From: Streptacidiphilus jeojiense
GTDB lineage: Bacteria > Actinomycetota > Actinomycetes > Streptomycetales > Streptomycetaceae
DNA length: 64,000 bases
Reading direction: 5' to 3'
NCBI RefSeq assembly: GCF_000719095.1
Contig: NZ_JOEH01000004.1
Span: forward strand, 186,001 to 250,000
Part shown: positions 33,145 through 41,540 of the stretch, one piece after another
Layout: each line of letters opens with the position of its first letter
How positions within the stretch are numbered: position 1 is the stretch's first letter
Program-made: the position numbers and the translations under genes
The notes under the pieces: model-generated
The model's database searches: none
What the model was told of the DNA's origin: nothing
What the model saw: the letters and a program-made list of their open reading frames with translations, nothing else

Positions 33145-34761
33145 TCAGATCTCCCGCTTCTCTCCCGCGCCCAGGACGGGCAGCGAGAGCTCGGTGGGTG
33201 TGTAGGGGGTGGACAGGGGGGAGGCGAGGCAGGGCAGCACGGCGACTGTGATGTTGTCGTGCCCGCCGCGCTCGCAGGCGAACCTGACGAGTTCCTGCGC
33301 CGCCTCCAGCGGCCGGGTCCTGGCGTCGGCGGGGACCACGGCGCCGAGGTCGGCGGCCGACTCCCAGTAGTTCCACAGGCCGTCGGTGCAGATCAGCACG
33401 ACTCCGGCGGAGGGGGGCGCGAAGACCGTGGTGTGCGGCTCGACCTCGACGGCGTCCGCCCCCAGCCAGCCGGTGATCGCATGGGCCCGGGCGTCGGCGT
33501 AGGCCTCGGCCTCCTCCATCAGCCCGGCCTCGACCATCCGGGCGGCCCAGGAGTCGTCCACGGTCAGCCGTTCGGAGCCGGCCCGCTCGTCCGGGAACCA
33601 GTAGGCCCGGCTGTCGCCGACCCAGCCCACGGTGACCTCGCCGTCGGCCGCGATGGCGCTGACGATGGTGCAGGCGGGGGAGTTGCGGCTGGGCTCCAGC
33701 GGGCCCTCGTTGGCCAGCTCCTCGACCCGCTGCGCCGCGGCCATGATCGCGGCGTGCATCGCCGGCTTGGGGTCCGCGCCCGACTCCAGCGCCTCCAGCA
33801 GGTACTCGCTCGCCGTGTCGGCGGCGGCCTGTGACGCCTCGTCAGGACGGGTCGCCGAGGAGACCCCGTCGCACACCACCGCGACCACGGCGGGGGAGCC
33901 GCCGGGACGGGAGGTGGCGGCGACGGCGAAGGCGTCCTCGTTGCGGTGGTGCCGGTGGCCGCGGTCGCTGACCCCGGTGACCCCGGCCAGCGCGCGCTCC
34001 TGATGGTCCCTCGGACGCGGCTGCGCCCGCCCGCAGGCCTCGCAGTACCCGTCCGCGTCGATGCGCTGTGCTCCGCACCCGACGCACACCGGGCCGCCGC
34101 CGGGGGCGATCACCACCACCGGGTTGGGCTCGGTCGGGGCGTGGTCCAGCTCCGACTCCGGCTCCTCCTCGCTGACCAGCAGCTGCGCGGGCGCGGCCAG
34201 CAGGAAGTCCCCGGTGGCTCCCGGCACATGCCCCTCCTGCGGAGCCTCCGCCCCGCCCCGCCCCAGCCCGGCCCGAGGATCCACCCCCACCACCGGCGGC
34301 CCTACCGGCCGCGGCGGCACAGCCCCGACTTCGCCGAGAGCCCCAGCCGGAGCCGGAGTACCTGCCTCGCCGCGGCTCCCGGCAGCGGCTGCCCCGGCCG
34401 CGCCTGGTGTGAACCCGCCGTGAGCGGCCTGCCCCGCAGGGGCCGCCGCCCCGGGGGACCCACCCTGGCTCACGCCGACTGCTCCCGCCTCCACCGCAGT
34501 TCCGGCTCCGCCGGGCCCGCCCGCCGCAGGCGCGCCCCCGCCGTAGGCGGCCTGCCCGGCGGGGGCTCCGGGACCGGAGGGCACGTCGGGGCCCGCGCCG
34601 GCAGGCACAACGCCGTGGGCGTGAGCAGCCCCCGCAGGGGCCGTCGCCCCGGAGGGCGGGCTTGCCGCGACCGTCAGGTCGCGCCCGCACTGCTCGCAGA
34701 AGCGGTCGCTCTCGCCCACCGGCTGCGCGCAGTTGGGACAGGAAAGGGTCAACTGGTCCAT
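33145..34761 (-). CDS. PP2C-family protein phosphatase with zinc ribbon
   Basis: 538 residues. A zinc ribbon (CPNCAQPVG...CEQCGRDL, residues 8-30) is followed by about 170 residues of Ala/Gly/Pro-rich linker, a second Cys motif (CVGCGAQRIDADGYCEACG, about 226-244), and a PP2C catalytic domain (about 265-510). The PP2C metal residues are present: SDRGHRHHRNEDAF, VVCDGVSSATRPDEAS, GWVGDSRAYWF, CTDGLWNYW and GGHDNITVAVL. It should remove phosphate from Ser/Thr, plausibly reversing the kinase encoded six bases upstream. The IDADGYC motif is shared with the kinase. The ATG at 34761 follows the kinase stop. Confidence 0.92.
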   Translation of the reverse strand: MDQLTLSCPNCAQPVGESDRFCEQCGRDLTVAASPPSGATAPAGAAHAHGVVPAGAGPDVPSGPGAPAGQAAYGGGAPAAGGPGGAGTAVEAGAVGVSQGGSPGAAAPAGQAAHGGFTPGAAGAAAAGSRGEAGTPAPAGALGEVGAVPPRPVGPPVVGVDPRAGLGRGGAEAPQEGHVPGATGDFLLAAPAQLLVSEEEPESELDHAPTEPNPVVVIAPGGGPVCVGCGAQRIDADGYCEACGRAQPRPRDHQERALAGVTGVSDRGHRHHRNEDAFAVAATSRPGGSPAVVAVVCDGVSSATRPDEASQAAADTASEYLLEALESGADPKPAMHAAIMAAAQRVEELANEGPLEPSRNSPACTIVSAIAADGEVTVGWVGDSRAYWFPDERAGSERLTVDDSWAARMVEAGLMEEAEAYADARAHAITGWLGADAVEVEPHTTVFAPPSAGVVLICTDGLWNYWESAADLGAVVPADARTRPLEAAQELVRFACERGGHDNITVAVLPCLASPLSTPYTPTELSLPVLGAGEKREI

Positions 34762-34767
34762 GCGCGC

Positions 34768-37542
34768 TTACACCCACGTCCTGGGCCGGGTGCGGTTGGC
34801 CCGCTCCACCCACTCGATCCGCTTCTCGGGCTGCTCCGCGAGACGCGCCAGTACCCGGTACGACTGCTCCAGCGCGAACCGCAGTTCCCGCTCCTCAGCC
34901 GGATGGCCCAGCAGCAGGATCGGTCCTGCACCCGCCGGACCGTCAGGACGCCCGGCCAGCACCCAGCCCAGGGCCTTGCCCAGCACCTCGACGGAGAGCT
35001 CCTCGCGGCGCCGTGCGTCCAGGCCGAGCCCGGTGAGCTGGACCGAACAGGCGTCCAGGTCGCCCTTGAGCGGTTCGGCCGCAGACCGCTCCCGCAGCCG
35101 CGCCCGCACCGCCGCGACCCGGGCCGCCACGTAGTGGTTGGAGGTCTCCGGGACCGACTCCAGCGCGTCCACCGCGCCCACCCGGTCGCCGGCCGCGAGC
35201 CGCACCCGGGCCAACCCGAAGGCCGCGCTGACGTAGGCGCGGTCGGTGGTCCACACCAGCCGGTAGAACTCGGCCGCGTCCTCGCGCGAGCCCAGCACCT
35301 CGGCGCAGATGGCCAGCGCCAGCTTGGGCGCGGCCTCGCCGGGGAACGCGTCGTAGACGGCGTCGAAGGAGTCGGCCGCGGCCCGCGCCGCCGCCAGCGG
35401 CTCCGGGCCTCCGGCCGTGCCCGCGGCGACCAGCGCGGCGAGGCCGCGGTACCAGACCACCCGCCAGTCGTCCGGGTGGTCCGCCGACAGAGCGTTCAAC
35501 GCCGCGTCCACGGCCGCGAGATCGCCGATCTCGATCAGCGCGCGCAGCTCCCGCAGCCGCAGCTCGACCGAGCTCAGCGGCGCTGAGCGGAGCGCCGCGA
35601 TGACGTCGGCGGGCGCGGTCGCCATCAGCGCGGCCAGGAAGCCGGCGTTGGGGTCGGCCACGTCGATCCGCGGCACCGGCAGCGCCAGCGCGGCCGGGCG
35701 CGGGTCCAGCGCCAGCACCTGCGGGGCCGCGTCGCCGCCCGGCTGGAACGGCAGCGCCGGGACCACCCCGGGGATCGTCGCCGGATGGCCCCCGCTCCCG
35801 TTGCCGCTCCCGTTGCCGGCGCCGTTGGCGCCGACGGCCGGCGCCGGTGCCGCGCCCGGAGCGGTCTGCACCGGCAGCGGTGCGCGGGGCGCCGGGACCG
35901 CGGCCTTGCGTCCGCGGCGCCGGCCGACCCGGTCCCGGCCGGGTGCGTCGAAGCCGGCCGGACCGACCAACTCGGTGTCCACGACCCGCAGTTCCGCGCC
36001 GAAGAGGGTGGAGAGGGCGGGCCGGGGCCGGTTGTCCTGGAGCGCCAGGATCTCCCGCAGCACCCCGGTGAGTTGCTCCGCCATCTCCTGCGCCGAGGAG
36101 AAGCGCTTGTCCGGGTCCGGGTCGGTGGCCCGGACCAGCAGCCGGTAGAAGGACTCGTAGCGGTCGAAGACCTCGACGTCCTCCGGGCCCGGGAGGGTGT
36201 CCCGGTAGACCGTGGAGAAGCCCTGGAAGTCGAAGGTCAGCACGGCCAGCGAACGGGCCACGGTGTAGAGGTCGGAGGCCGGCGAGACGCCGTCGGTGGC
36301 GATCTCGGGGGCCTGGTAGCCGACGGTGCCGTAGATCGCGCCGTCGTCGTCCTGGCGGCGCACCGCGCCCATGTCGATGATCTTCAGCTGGTCCTCGGAC
36401 TGGATCACGTTGTCCAGCTTGAAGTCGCAGTAGATCAGGCCCCGGCTGTGCAGGTAGCCGAGCGCCGGCAGCGCCTCCAGGGCGTAGGCGATGGCCTGTT
36501 CGACCGGCAGCGGGACCCGCCGGCCGTCCGCGCCGCGCCGCTCGTCGGCGATGTCCTTGAGCGACTTGCCGCCGACGTACTCCATCACGATGTAGCCGTC
36601 GGTGCTGCCCTTGGCCAGGTCGGGGTGCTCGACGAAGTTGATGATGCGGACGATGTTGGGGTGGTCGACCTCGGCCAGGTAGCGGCGTTCGGCGATGGCG
36701 ACCGCCAGCGCCTCCTCGTCACCGGTGTCCAGCAGGCCTTTGAGGACCACCCACTTGTCGTTGACCCGGCGGTCGATGCCCAGGTAGATCCAGCCCAGGC
36801 CGCCGTGGGCGATGCAGCCGACCACCTCGTACTGGCCGCCGACCAGGTCCCCGGCGAAGAGCTTGGGACTGAACGAGTACTCGGTGCCGCACTTGGTGCA
36901 GAACCCCTCCGGGCGGCCCGCGTTGCCGTTGCGCGAACGGCCCACCGGGGCCTCGCACTTGCTGCAGTAGCGCTTGCGCTCGGGGACCTCGGGGTGCTCC
37001 TGGACCATGCTGCGCGGATCGGGGCGGGGCACCGGAGGCACCGTCACCAGCCCGGCGCCGAGCGCGCCCCGGCTGGACTGCGAGGTGCTGCTGCGGGTGC
37101 TGCGCACCGACACCGAGGAGCGGGTGGAACCGCTGCGGACCGACCGGGAGCGGCCGGAGAGCGAGCGCGAGGAACCGCGCGAGGTGCTGCTGCCGGAGCG
37201 GACCGACTGGGAGGAGGCCTGCTGCGGGACGCCGCTCGCGGCGGCCACCGGCGCGGGCGCCAGCCCGCACTCGGTGCAGTAGCCGTCGGCGTCGATCACT
37301 CCGTTGCCGGTGCACTCCGGCCGGGTGCAGGGTGAGCCGGGGCCCGCCGCCTGTGCCGGAGCGGCCGCCGCCGAGCCGGTGCCGGACCCGGTGCCGGACC
37401 CCGCGGCCGCGGCGGCCTGAGCGGGGACCGCCGCCGGCGCCAGCCCGCACTCGGTGCAGTAGCCGTCGGCGTCGATCACTCCGCCGCCGGTGCACTCCGG
37501 CCGTGTGCACGGTGTGCCCGTCATGGACGTCATCCCCGCCAT
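34768..37542 (-). CDS. pknG: PknG-like serine/threonine protein kinase
   Basis: About 924 residues. Two near-identical Cys motifs open it (residues 10-33 and 70-93, CTRPEC...DADGYCTECG), then a Ser/Arg-rich tract (about 110-159), a rubredoxin-like zinc site (YCSKC near 193, FCTKCG near 215), the kinase domain (about 240-500: catalytic Lys268 in WVVLKG, catalytic loop YCDFKLDN with Asp373, DMG390), and a TPR-rich C-terminus (about 640-900). Rubredoxin-kinase-TPR order and the YCDFK loop mark it as PknG, which in mycobacteria senses amino-acid supply and phosphorylates GarA. Start is uncertain among three in-frame ATGs (37542, 37533, 37524). Its operon also contains the GlnX- and GlnH-like genes and an FHA protein, as expected for the pathway. 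Confidence 0.92.
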   Translation of the reverse strand: MAGMTSMTGTPCTRPECTGGGVIDADGYCTECGLAPAAVPAQAAAAAGSGTGSGTGSAAAAPAQAAGPGSPCTRPECTGNGVIDADGYCTECGLAPAPVAAASGVPQQASSQSVRSGSSTSRGSSRSLSGRSRSVRSGSTRSSVSVRSTRSSTSQSSRGALGAGLVTVPPVPRPDPRSMVQEHPEVPERKRYCSKCEAPVGRSRNGNAGRPEGFCTKCGTEYSFSPKLFAGDLVGGQYEVVGCIAHGGLGWIYLGIDRRVNDKWVVLKGLLDTGDEEALAVAIAERRYLAEVDHPNIVRIINFVEHPDLAKGSTDGYIVMEYVGGKSLKDIADERRGADGRRVPLPVEQAIAYALEALPALGYLHSRGLIYCDFKLDNVIQSEDQLKIIDMGAVRRQDDDGAIYGTVGYQAPEIATDGVSPASDLYTVARSLAVLTFDFQGFSTVYRDTLPGPEDVEVFDRYESFYRLLVRATDPDPDKRFSSAQEMAEQLTGVLREILALQDNRPRPALSTLFGAELRVVDTELVGPAGFDAPGRDRVGRRRGRKAAVPAPRAPLPVQTAPGAAPAPAVGANGAGNGSGNGSGGHPATIPGVVPALPFQPGGDAAPQVLALDPRPAALALPVPRIDVADPNAGFLAALMATAPADVIAALRSAPLSSVELRLRELRALIEIGDLAAVDAALNALSADHPDDWRVVWYRGLAALVAAGTAGGPEPLAAARAAADSFDAVYDAFPGEAAPKLALAICAEVLGSREDAAEFYRLVWTTDRAYVSAAFGLARVRLAAGDRVGAVDALESVPETSNHYVAARVAAVRARLRERSAAEPLKGDLDACSVQLTGLGLDARRREELSVEVLGKALGWVLAGRPDGPAGAGPILLLGHPAEERELRFALEQSYRVLARLAEQPEKRIEWVERANRTRPRTWV
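37256..37503. repeat. In-gene duplication encoding the kinase's two zinc-like motifs
   Basis: The 68 bases at 37436-37503 recur at 37256-37323, offset by exactly 180 bp (60 codons), with only a few substitutions. Both copies encode CTRPECTG-x-GVIDADGYCTECGLAP. The near-identity of synonymous positions indicates a recent duplication or gene conversion. Confidence 0.85.
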
Positions 37543-37573
37543 CCCCCCATCGATCGACTGTTCGCCATCATGG

Positions 37574-38935
37574 TCAACCCCTGTACGGGCGCCCGTCCAC
37601 CGGACTGCCCCCGCCGCCGTTAAGATCGCCGTCAAAACCGTTGCCGGGTGGTCGCAGCGCCTGCTGGTACCGCTGGACCGCGTACTCGGCGGCCCTCAGG
37701 TCGCAGGGTGCGCTCCACAGCATCCGCCGGGCCTGGTCGTAACGCTCGATCAGTTCCGGATCCTCCGCGACGCCCCGCCGCGCGGCCATCGCCTTGTACG
37801 CGTCCAGCCGTCCGCGCAGCTCGGCGCGGATCGCCAGCGGTGCGGTGACCGCGGTCAGCGACTCCCTGGCCCGCTCCAACTCGCGCTGGGCGGCGCCCTC
37901 CAGGGTGTCCAGCAGCGGGCCGAGCCGGTGCCACTGGCCGTGCCGGCGCAGCTGGTCGGCCTGGGCCAGCCGCTCCCGCATCGCGCTGGCGGGACCGGGC
38001 ACGGCCGGGACCTCGGTCGAGGCGATCTTGGCCAGCACCTCGCCGCGCGCCCGCCTGGCCTCGGCCAGTGTGGCGTCCGCCCGGGCCAGTGTCTCGCCGA
38101 CGCCTTCGAGCCGCTCGTCGGCGTCGTCCCGCAGCCGCAGCAGGTCCTCCAGCTCCAGCCGGAGGTCGTCCACGGTGCGGGCGGCGCGGTCGTAGCGGCC
38201 GGTGTCCACGCTGCCGGGGACGGTGCCGCGGGAGGTCTCGGAGCCGCCCGCGGCCGGGTGCGCGGTCCAGAAGGCGAGCGGGTCGGTGACCACCTCGCCG
38301 CGCAGCGCGGCCAGTTCCTTGGTCATCTCCTCCAGAGCGTCCCCGGCCGGGTGCTCGCCGGGGTGCACGCCCACCGAGCGGGCCAGCGCCCGCACCCGGC
38401 CCAACTCGGCGGTGAGCAGGTCTATCCGGGCCGGCAGCGCGGACCAGACCGCGTCGGCGGCCGAGGCGATCTCGATGATCCGCCCGTACCAGCCGTTCAT
38501 CCGGTCGACCAGCTCGGTCAGGCTCACCTGCTCGCTCATCCGGGCGCTGCCGGTGATCCCGGTGACGGTGTGGCCGCCCTGCGGCAGCTTCCCGGCCGAG
38601 ACGGTGACGCCCCGTCCGCGCAGCAGTTCGGTCAGCTCGTACAGCTCGGCCTGACCGGGCCTGGCCCGCCGGGAGCGCACCGCCCGGGCGGCGGCCAGCG
38701 CCTCCGAGTAGGTGTCGAACATGGACCAGAGCAGCCCGAGGCCCGGCTCGGCCTGCACCCAGCGGTCCCGGGTGCGGCCGTTCAGCTCGGCGCCCTCCAG
38801 CAGGCGGCGGCCCGGGTGGTCCTGGAGCGCCAGCAGCGACGCCTCCACGGCGTCCCGCTCGGCCCCGAGCCTGGTCAGGGTGCGGTCCACCTCCTCCCGG
38901 GTCATCACCGGACCGTTCGGTCCTGTCAGCGCCAT
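37574..38935 (-). CDS. Coiled-coil protein of unknown function in the PknG operon
   Basis: 453 residues, no signal peptide or membrane segment, so cytoplasmic. It is mostly helical, with heptad-rich regions at about 220-310 (VDDLRLELEDLLRLRDDADE) and 330-400, and a Gly-rich C-terminal tail. The first 110 residues look like a separate small domain. I do not recognise a named family. It sits between the GlnH-like gene (93 bp) and the kinase (31 bp), in a seven-gene operon, so it probably serves the same pathway, for instance as a scaffold or kinase substrate. The start is ATG 38935; the ribosome site is weak. Confidence 0.75.
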   Translation of the reverse strand: MALTGPNGPVMTREEVDRTLTRLGAERDAVEASLLALQDHPGRRLLEGAELNGRTRDRWVQAEPGLGLLWSMFDTYSEALAAARAVRSRRARPGQAELYELTELLRGRGVTVSAGKLPQGGHTVTGITGSARMSEQVSLTELVDRMNGWYGRIIEIASAADAVWSALPARIDLLTAELGRVRALARSVGVHPGEHPAGDALEEMTKELAALRGEVVTDPLAFWTAHPAAGGSETSRGTVPGSVDTGRYDRAARTVDDLRLELEDLLRLRDDADERLEGVGETLARADATLAEARRARGEVLAKIASTEVPAVPGPASAMRERLAQADQLRRHGQWHRLGPLLDTLEGAAQRELERARESLTAVTAPLAIRAELRGRLDAYKAMAARRGVAEDPELIERYDQARRMLWSAPCDLRAAEYAVQRYQQALRPPGNGFDGDLNGGGGSPVDGRPYRG

Positions 38936-39028
38936 CCGTCCGCCATTCGTTCTTCGGTCCCCGTCGTCCCTTGAATTGTCGACCCTCGGGTACTCGTCCT
39001 CTGCACTCTCGTCACCTGGGCGGCCGGC

Positions 39029-40009
39029 TCAACCCGCGAAGTGCGGAACCGGCGCCCCCGGTGAAGCTCCCAGCGGCTTCAACCACTTGCTGTACTCGGC
39101 GGTCCACTGGTTCGCCAGGAAGTCCTGCATCGCGGCGTTGACCCTGCGGACCAGATCAGTGGAGCCCAGCTTCATGGCCACCCCGTAGACCTCGTGGTCC
39201 AACAGTCCGCCGACCAGATGAATGGTCGGGTCCTGGGCCACCTGGCCGGCGCCCAGGGCGTTGTCGGTGATGGTCGCGTCCACGTTGCCGAGCTGCATCT
39301 GCACCAGGCAGTCCAGCTGGTTGGCGACGGTGAACACCTTGGCGCCGTGCAGGTTGGCCTTCAGCAGGTCGAGACCGGTGGAGCCGGTCGCCGCGCAGAC
39401 CTGCCTGCCCTTGACGGTGTCGTCCAGACCGGTGATCGGCGAGGACTTGGGCGCGACCACCTCCTGCCCGGCGTCGAAGTAGGGCACCGAGAAGGAGACC
39501 TGCTTCAGCCGGTCGCAGGTGATCGTCATGGTCCGCACCACCACGTCCACCTGGCCGCTCTGCAGCGCGGTGATCCGGTTGGCGGTCGGCACGGCCAGGA
39601 ACTCCACCGCGTTGGCGTCGCCCAGGATCGACTTGGCCAGGGCGTGCACCAGGTCGATGTCGAAGCCCTGCAGGTTCCCGGTGGCCGGGTCCCGGAAGCC
39701 CCACAGGTCGCTGTTGGTGTCGATGCCGGCGATCAGCTTCCCGCGCTTCCTGATCCGCTGCACGTTCGGCCCGCTGTCGTCCGTGCTGGGCGTCAGGCTG
39801 GTGCCGGTGTCGCAGGACGCCGCGGCGGGGGCCAGCGCCGGAGCCCCGGCGCTGATCCGCACCGCCTGCGGCCGCGGTTCGGCCGCCGAACTGCCGGGCA
39901 GGGCGACGGTGCCCAGCAGCAGCGCACCCGCCGCCAGCACCGCCGCGCGGGTCCGGCTGCCCGTGCCCATGGCCATCAGTCGCTTCCTCATGATCTGTCG
40001 CCCCCTCAC
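39029..40009 (-). CDS. glnH: GlnH-like extracellular solute-binding protein
   Basis: 326 residues. A Sec signal peptide (about 1-42, ending SSAA) is followed by a type II binding fold: RIRKRGKLIAGIDTNSDLWG, the FDIDLVHALAKSIL helix, the VDVVVRTMTITCDR strand and VDATITDNALG, as in amino-acid binding proteins of the GlnH/ArtJ class. In mycobacteria the GlnH partner of PknG is a lipoprotein; here no lipobox cysteine follows the signal peptide. Instead of an ABC transporter, the neighbours are GlnX- and PknG-like genes, which marks a sensor rather than an importer. The GTG at 40009 overlaps the GlnX stop by four bases; an ATG at 39991 is the alternative. Confidence 0.88.
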   Translation of the reverse strand: MRGRQIMRKRLMAMGTGSRTRAAVLAAGALLLGTVALPGSSAAEPRPQAVRISAGAPALAPAAASCDTGTSLTPSTDDSGPNVQRIRKRGKLIAGIDTNSDLWGFRDPATGNLQGFDIDLVHALAKSILGDANAVEFLAVPTANRITALQSGQVDVVVRTMTITCDRLKQVSFSVPYFDAGQEVVAPKSSPITGLDDTVKGRQVCAATGSTGLDLLKANLHGAKVFTVANQLDCLVQMQLGNVDATITDNALGAGQVAQDPTIHLVGGLLDHEVYGVAMKLGSTDLVRRVNAAMQDFLANQWTAEYSKWLKPLGASPGAPVPHFAG

Positions 40010-41400
40010 CGGTACTCCGCCGCCCGGCGGTTGATGCCCAGCAGCGCCCCGGCGGCGGCCAGCGCCGCCAGTACGCCGGCGCCCTCGGCCAGCAGCGTGG
40101 TCGCCCCGCGCCCGTCGGCGGCCAGCTTCGCGAAGTTGGCCTGCTCATGGCTGATGGCGGCGGCCAGGCTGGAGTTCAGGCTGGTGAACGCCGCATCGGT
40201 GGTCTGTGTGGAGGCGGTCCCCGGCAAGCCGATGGTGTCCTGGACCGCGGTCGCGTACTCGCCGTTGTTGTTGGCGGTGCCGGCCGCGTCGTGCCGCTTG
40301 TCCCAGGTGCCGAACGCCGCCAGGGCCGCCTGCACCTGCTGCTGCGCCGCGGCGTCGCCACTGGTCATCTGCACGGCCTGGTCCAGGTAGCCGCCCTGGC
40401 CGGCCAGCTCGGTGCTGACGGTCTGCCAGAGGGTCTGGTAGTCGGTGGTGGACCCGCGGGCCACCAGGTTGAGGTTCTCAGCGCCGCGGCACTGCAGCGC
40501 GGTGATCTGCGCCTCGTTCAGCACCTGCAGTGGCGCCGCGCCCCGGGTGTTGCTGGCCCGCAGATCGGAGGCGGCCAGGCTCTGCGCGGTGCCCAGCCAG
40601 ATCAGCGCGGCGGCGGTGAACGCGCTGGCCGCCAGCAGACCGACGTTGAACACCCGGTTGGTGCCCCGGAACAGCCGGACCTGCGCCCAGACCAGCGCCG
40701 CCAGCAGCACCGCCCCGAGGCCGATCGCGGCCCAGGGCAGCGCCTGCGCGTCCGCGTAGTCGTGGTGCAGCCGCGCCGTCTCGGTGGTGTAGAGCTGCTT
40801 CGCCTCGGGGAGCATCGTGTTCTGCAGCTGGCCCGAGGCGAACCGCAGGTAGGCGCCGCCCAGCGGCAGCCCCTGCCGGTCGTCGGCCCTGGCCGTCTCC
40901 ACCAGGCCGGTGTAGACCGGGAGCTGGGCGTTGAGCTGGCGGATCTGGACCTGTCCCGGGTCGTCGGTGGCGGTGCTCCCGGCGGCCTTGGCCAGCAGCG
41001 TGGAGGCCATCGCGATGTCGCTGTTGTACTGCTTCTGCACCGCCGCGGTCTCATTGCCGGCCTGCAGGAAGCCGGTGGCCGCGGTGGTGTCCGCGTCCGC
41101 CAGCGAGTGGAAGATCTGCGCGGCGTCGTCGCTCAGCGGCTGGCTGTGGTCCACCACGCTGGTGGCGGCGTTGGAGCTCTGCACGACCTGGGTCACCGTC
41201 AGCACGCCGAACACCACGGCCAGTACGGCCAGCAGCGTCCCCATGGTCCACAGCCGGCGCAGCGGGGAGCCGCCGGGACGGCGGCCGCCACGGCCGGGCG
41301 CGGGACTCTCGTCGGCGGGGCGCACGAGGGCGGGCGGTGACGGCGGCGCCGTGGCCACCGCCCCTCCGCCCTGCCCGTAACCCTGACCCGGCGTCGTCAT
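40006..41400 (-). CDS. glnX: GlnX-like membrane sensor protein
   Basis: 464 residues. A Pro/Gly-rich cytoplasmic N-terminus (1-44) leads to four membrane segments (about 47-69, 226-248, 256-280, 436-458) that bracket two helical extracellular domains (about 70-225 and 281-435), the second with NNNGEYATAVQD. The layout matches mycobacterial GlnX, the transmembrane partner that reports GlnH occupancy to PknG. It is the first gene of the seven-gene operon and ends in a GTGA overlap with the GlnH-like gene. CATACT on the minus strand at 41451-41456 may be its -10 element. The identification rests on topology and gene order, not on long identical motifs. Confidence 0.85.
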   Translation of the reverse strand: MTTPGQGYGQGGGAVATAPPSPPALVRPADESPAPGRGGRRPGGSPLRRLWTMGTLLAVLAVVFGVLTVTQVVQSSNAATSVVDHSQPLSDDAAQIFHSLADADTTAATGFLQAGNETAAVQKQYNSDIAMASTLLAKAAGSTATDDPGQVQIRQLNAQLPVYTGLVETARADDRQGLPLGGAYLRFASGQLQNTMLPEAKQLYTTETARLHHDYADAQALPWAAIGLGAVLLAALVWAQVRLFRGTNRVFNVGLLAASAFTAAALIWLGTAQSLAASDLRASNTRGAAPLQVLNEAQITALQCRGAENLNLVARGSTTDYQTLWQTVSTELAGQGGYLDQAVQMTSGDAAAQQQVQAALAAFGTWDKRHDAAGTANNNGEYATAVQDTIGLPGTASTQTTDAAFTSLNSSLAAAISHEQANFAKLAADGRGATTLLAEGAGVLAALAAAGALLGINRRAAEYR

Positions 41401-41540
41401 CAGGCGCGCCCCCTTCCCCCGTCGCTCCCCTGCTGCGGTCCTTTGGGAGCAGTATGGCCAACCCCTGCGGCATCCACACGGGACTTGCGTCGATCTTGAG
41501 GTTTCGTCGCCCAGCTGTGACGCGGGCGGGACAGGAGCGA

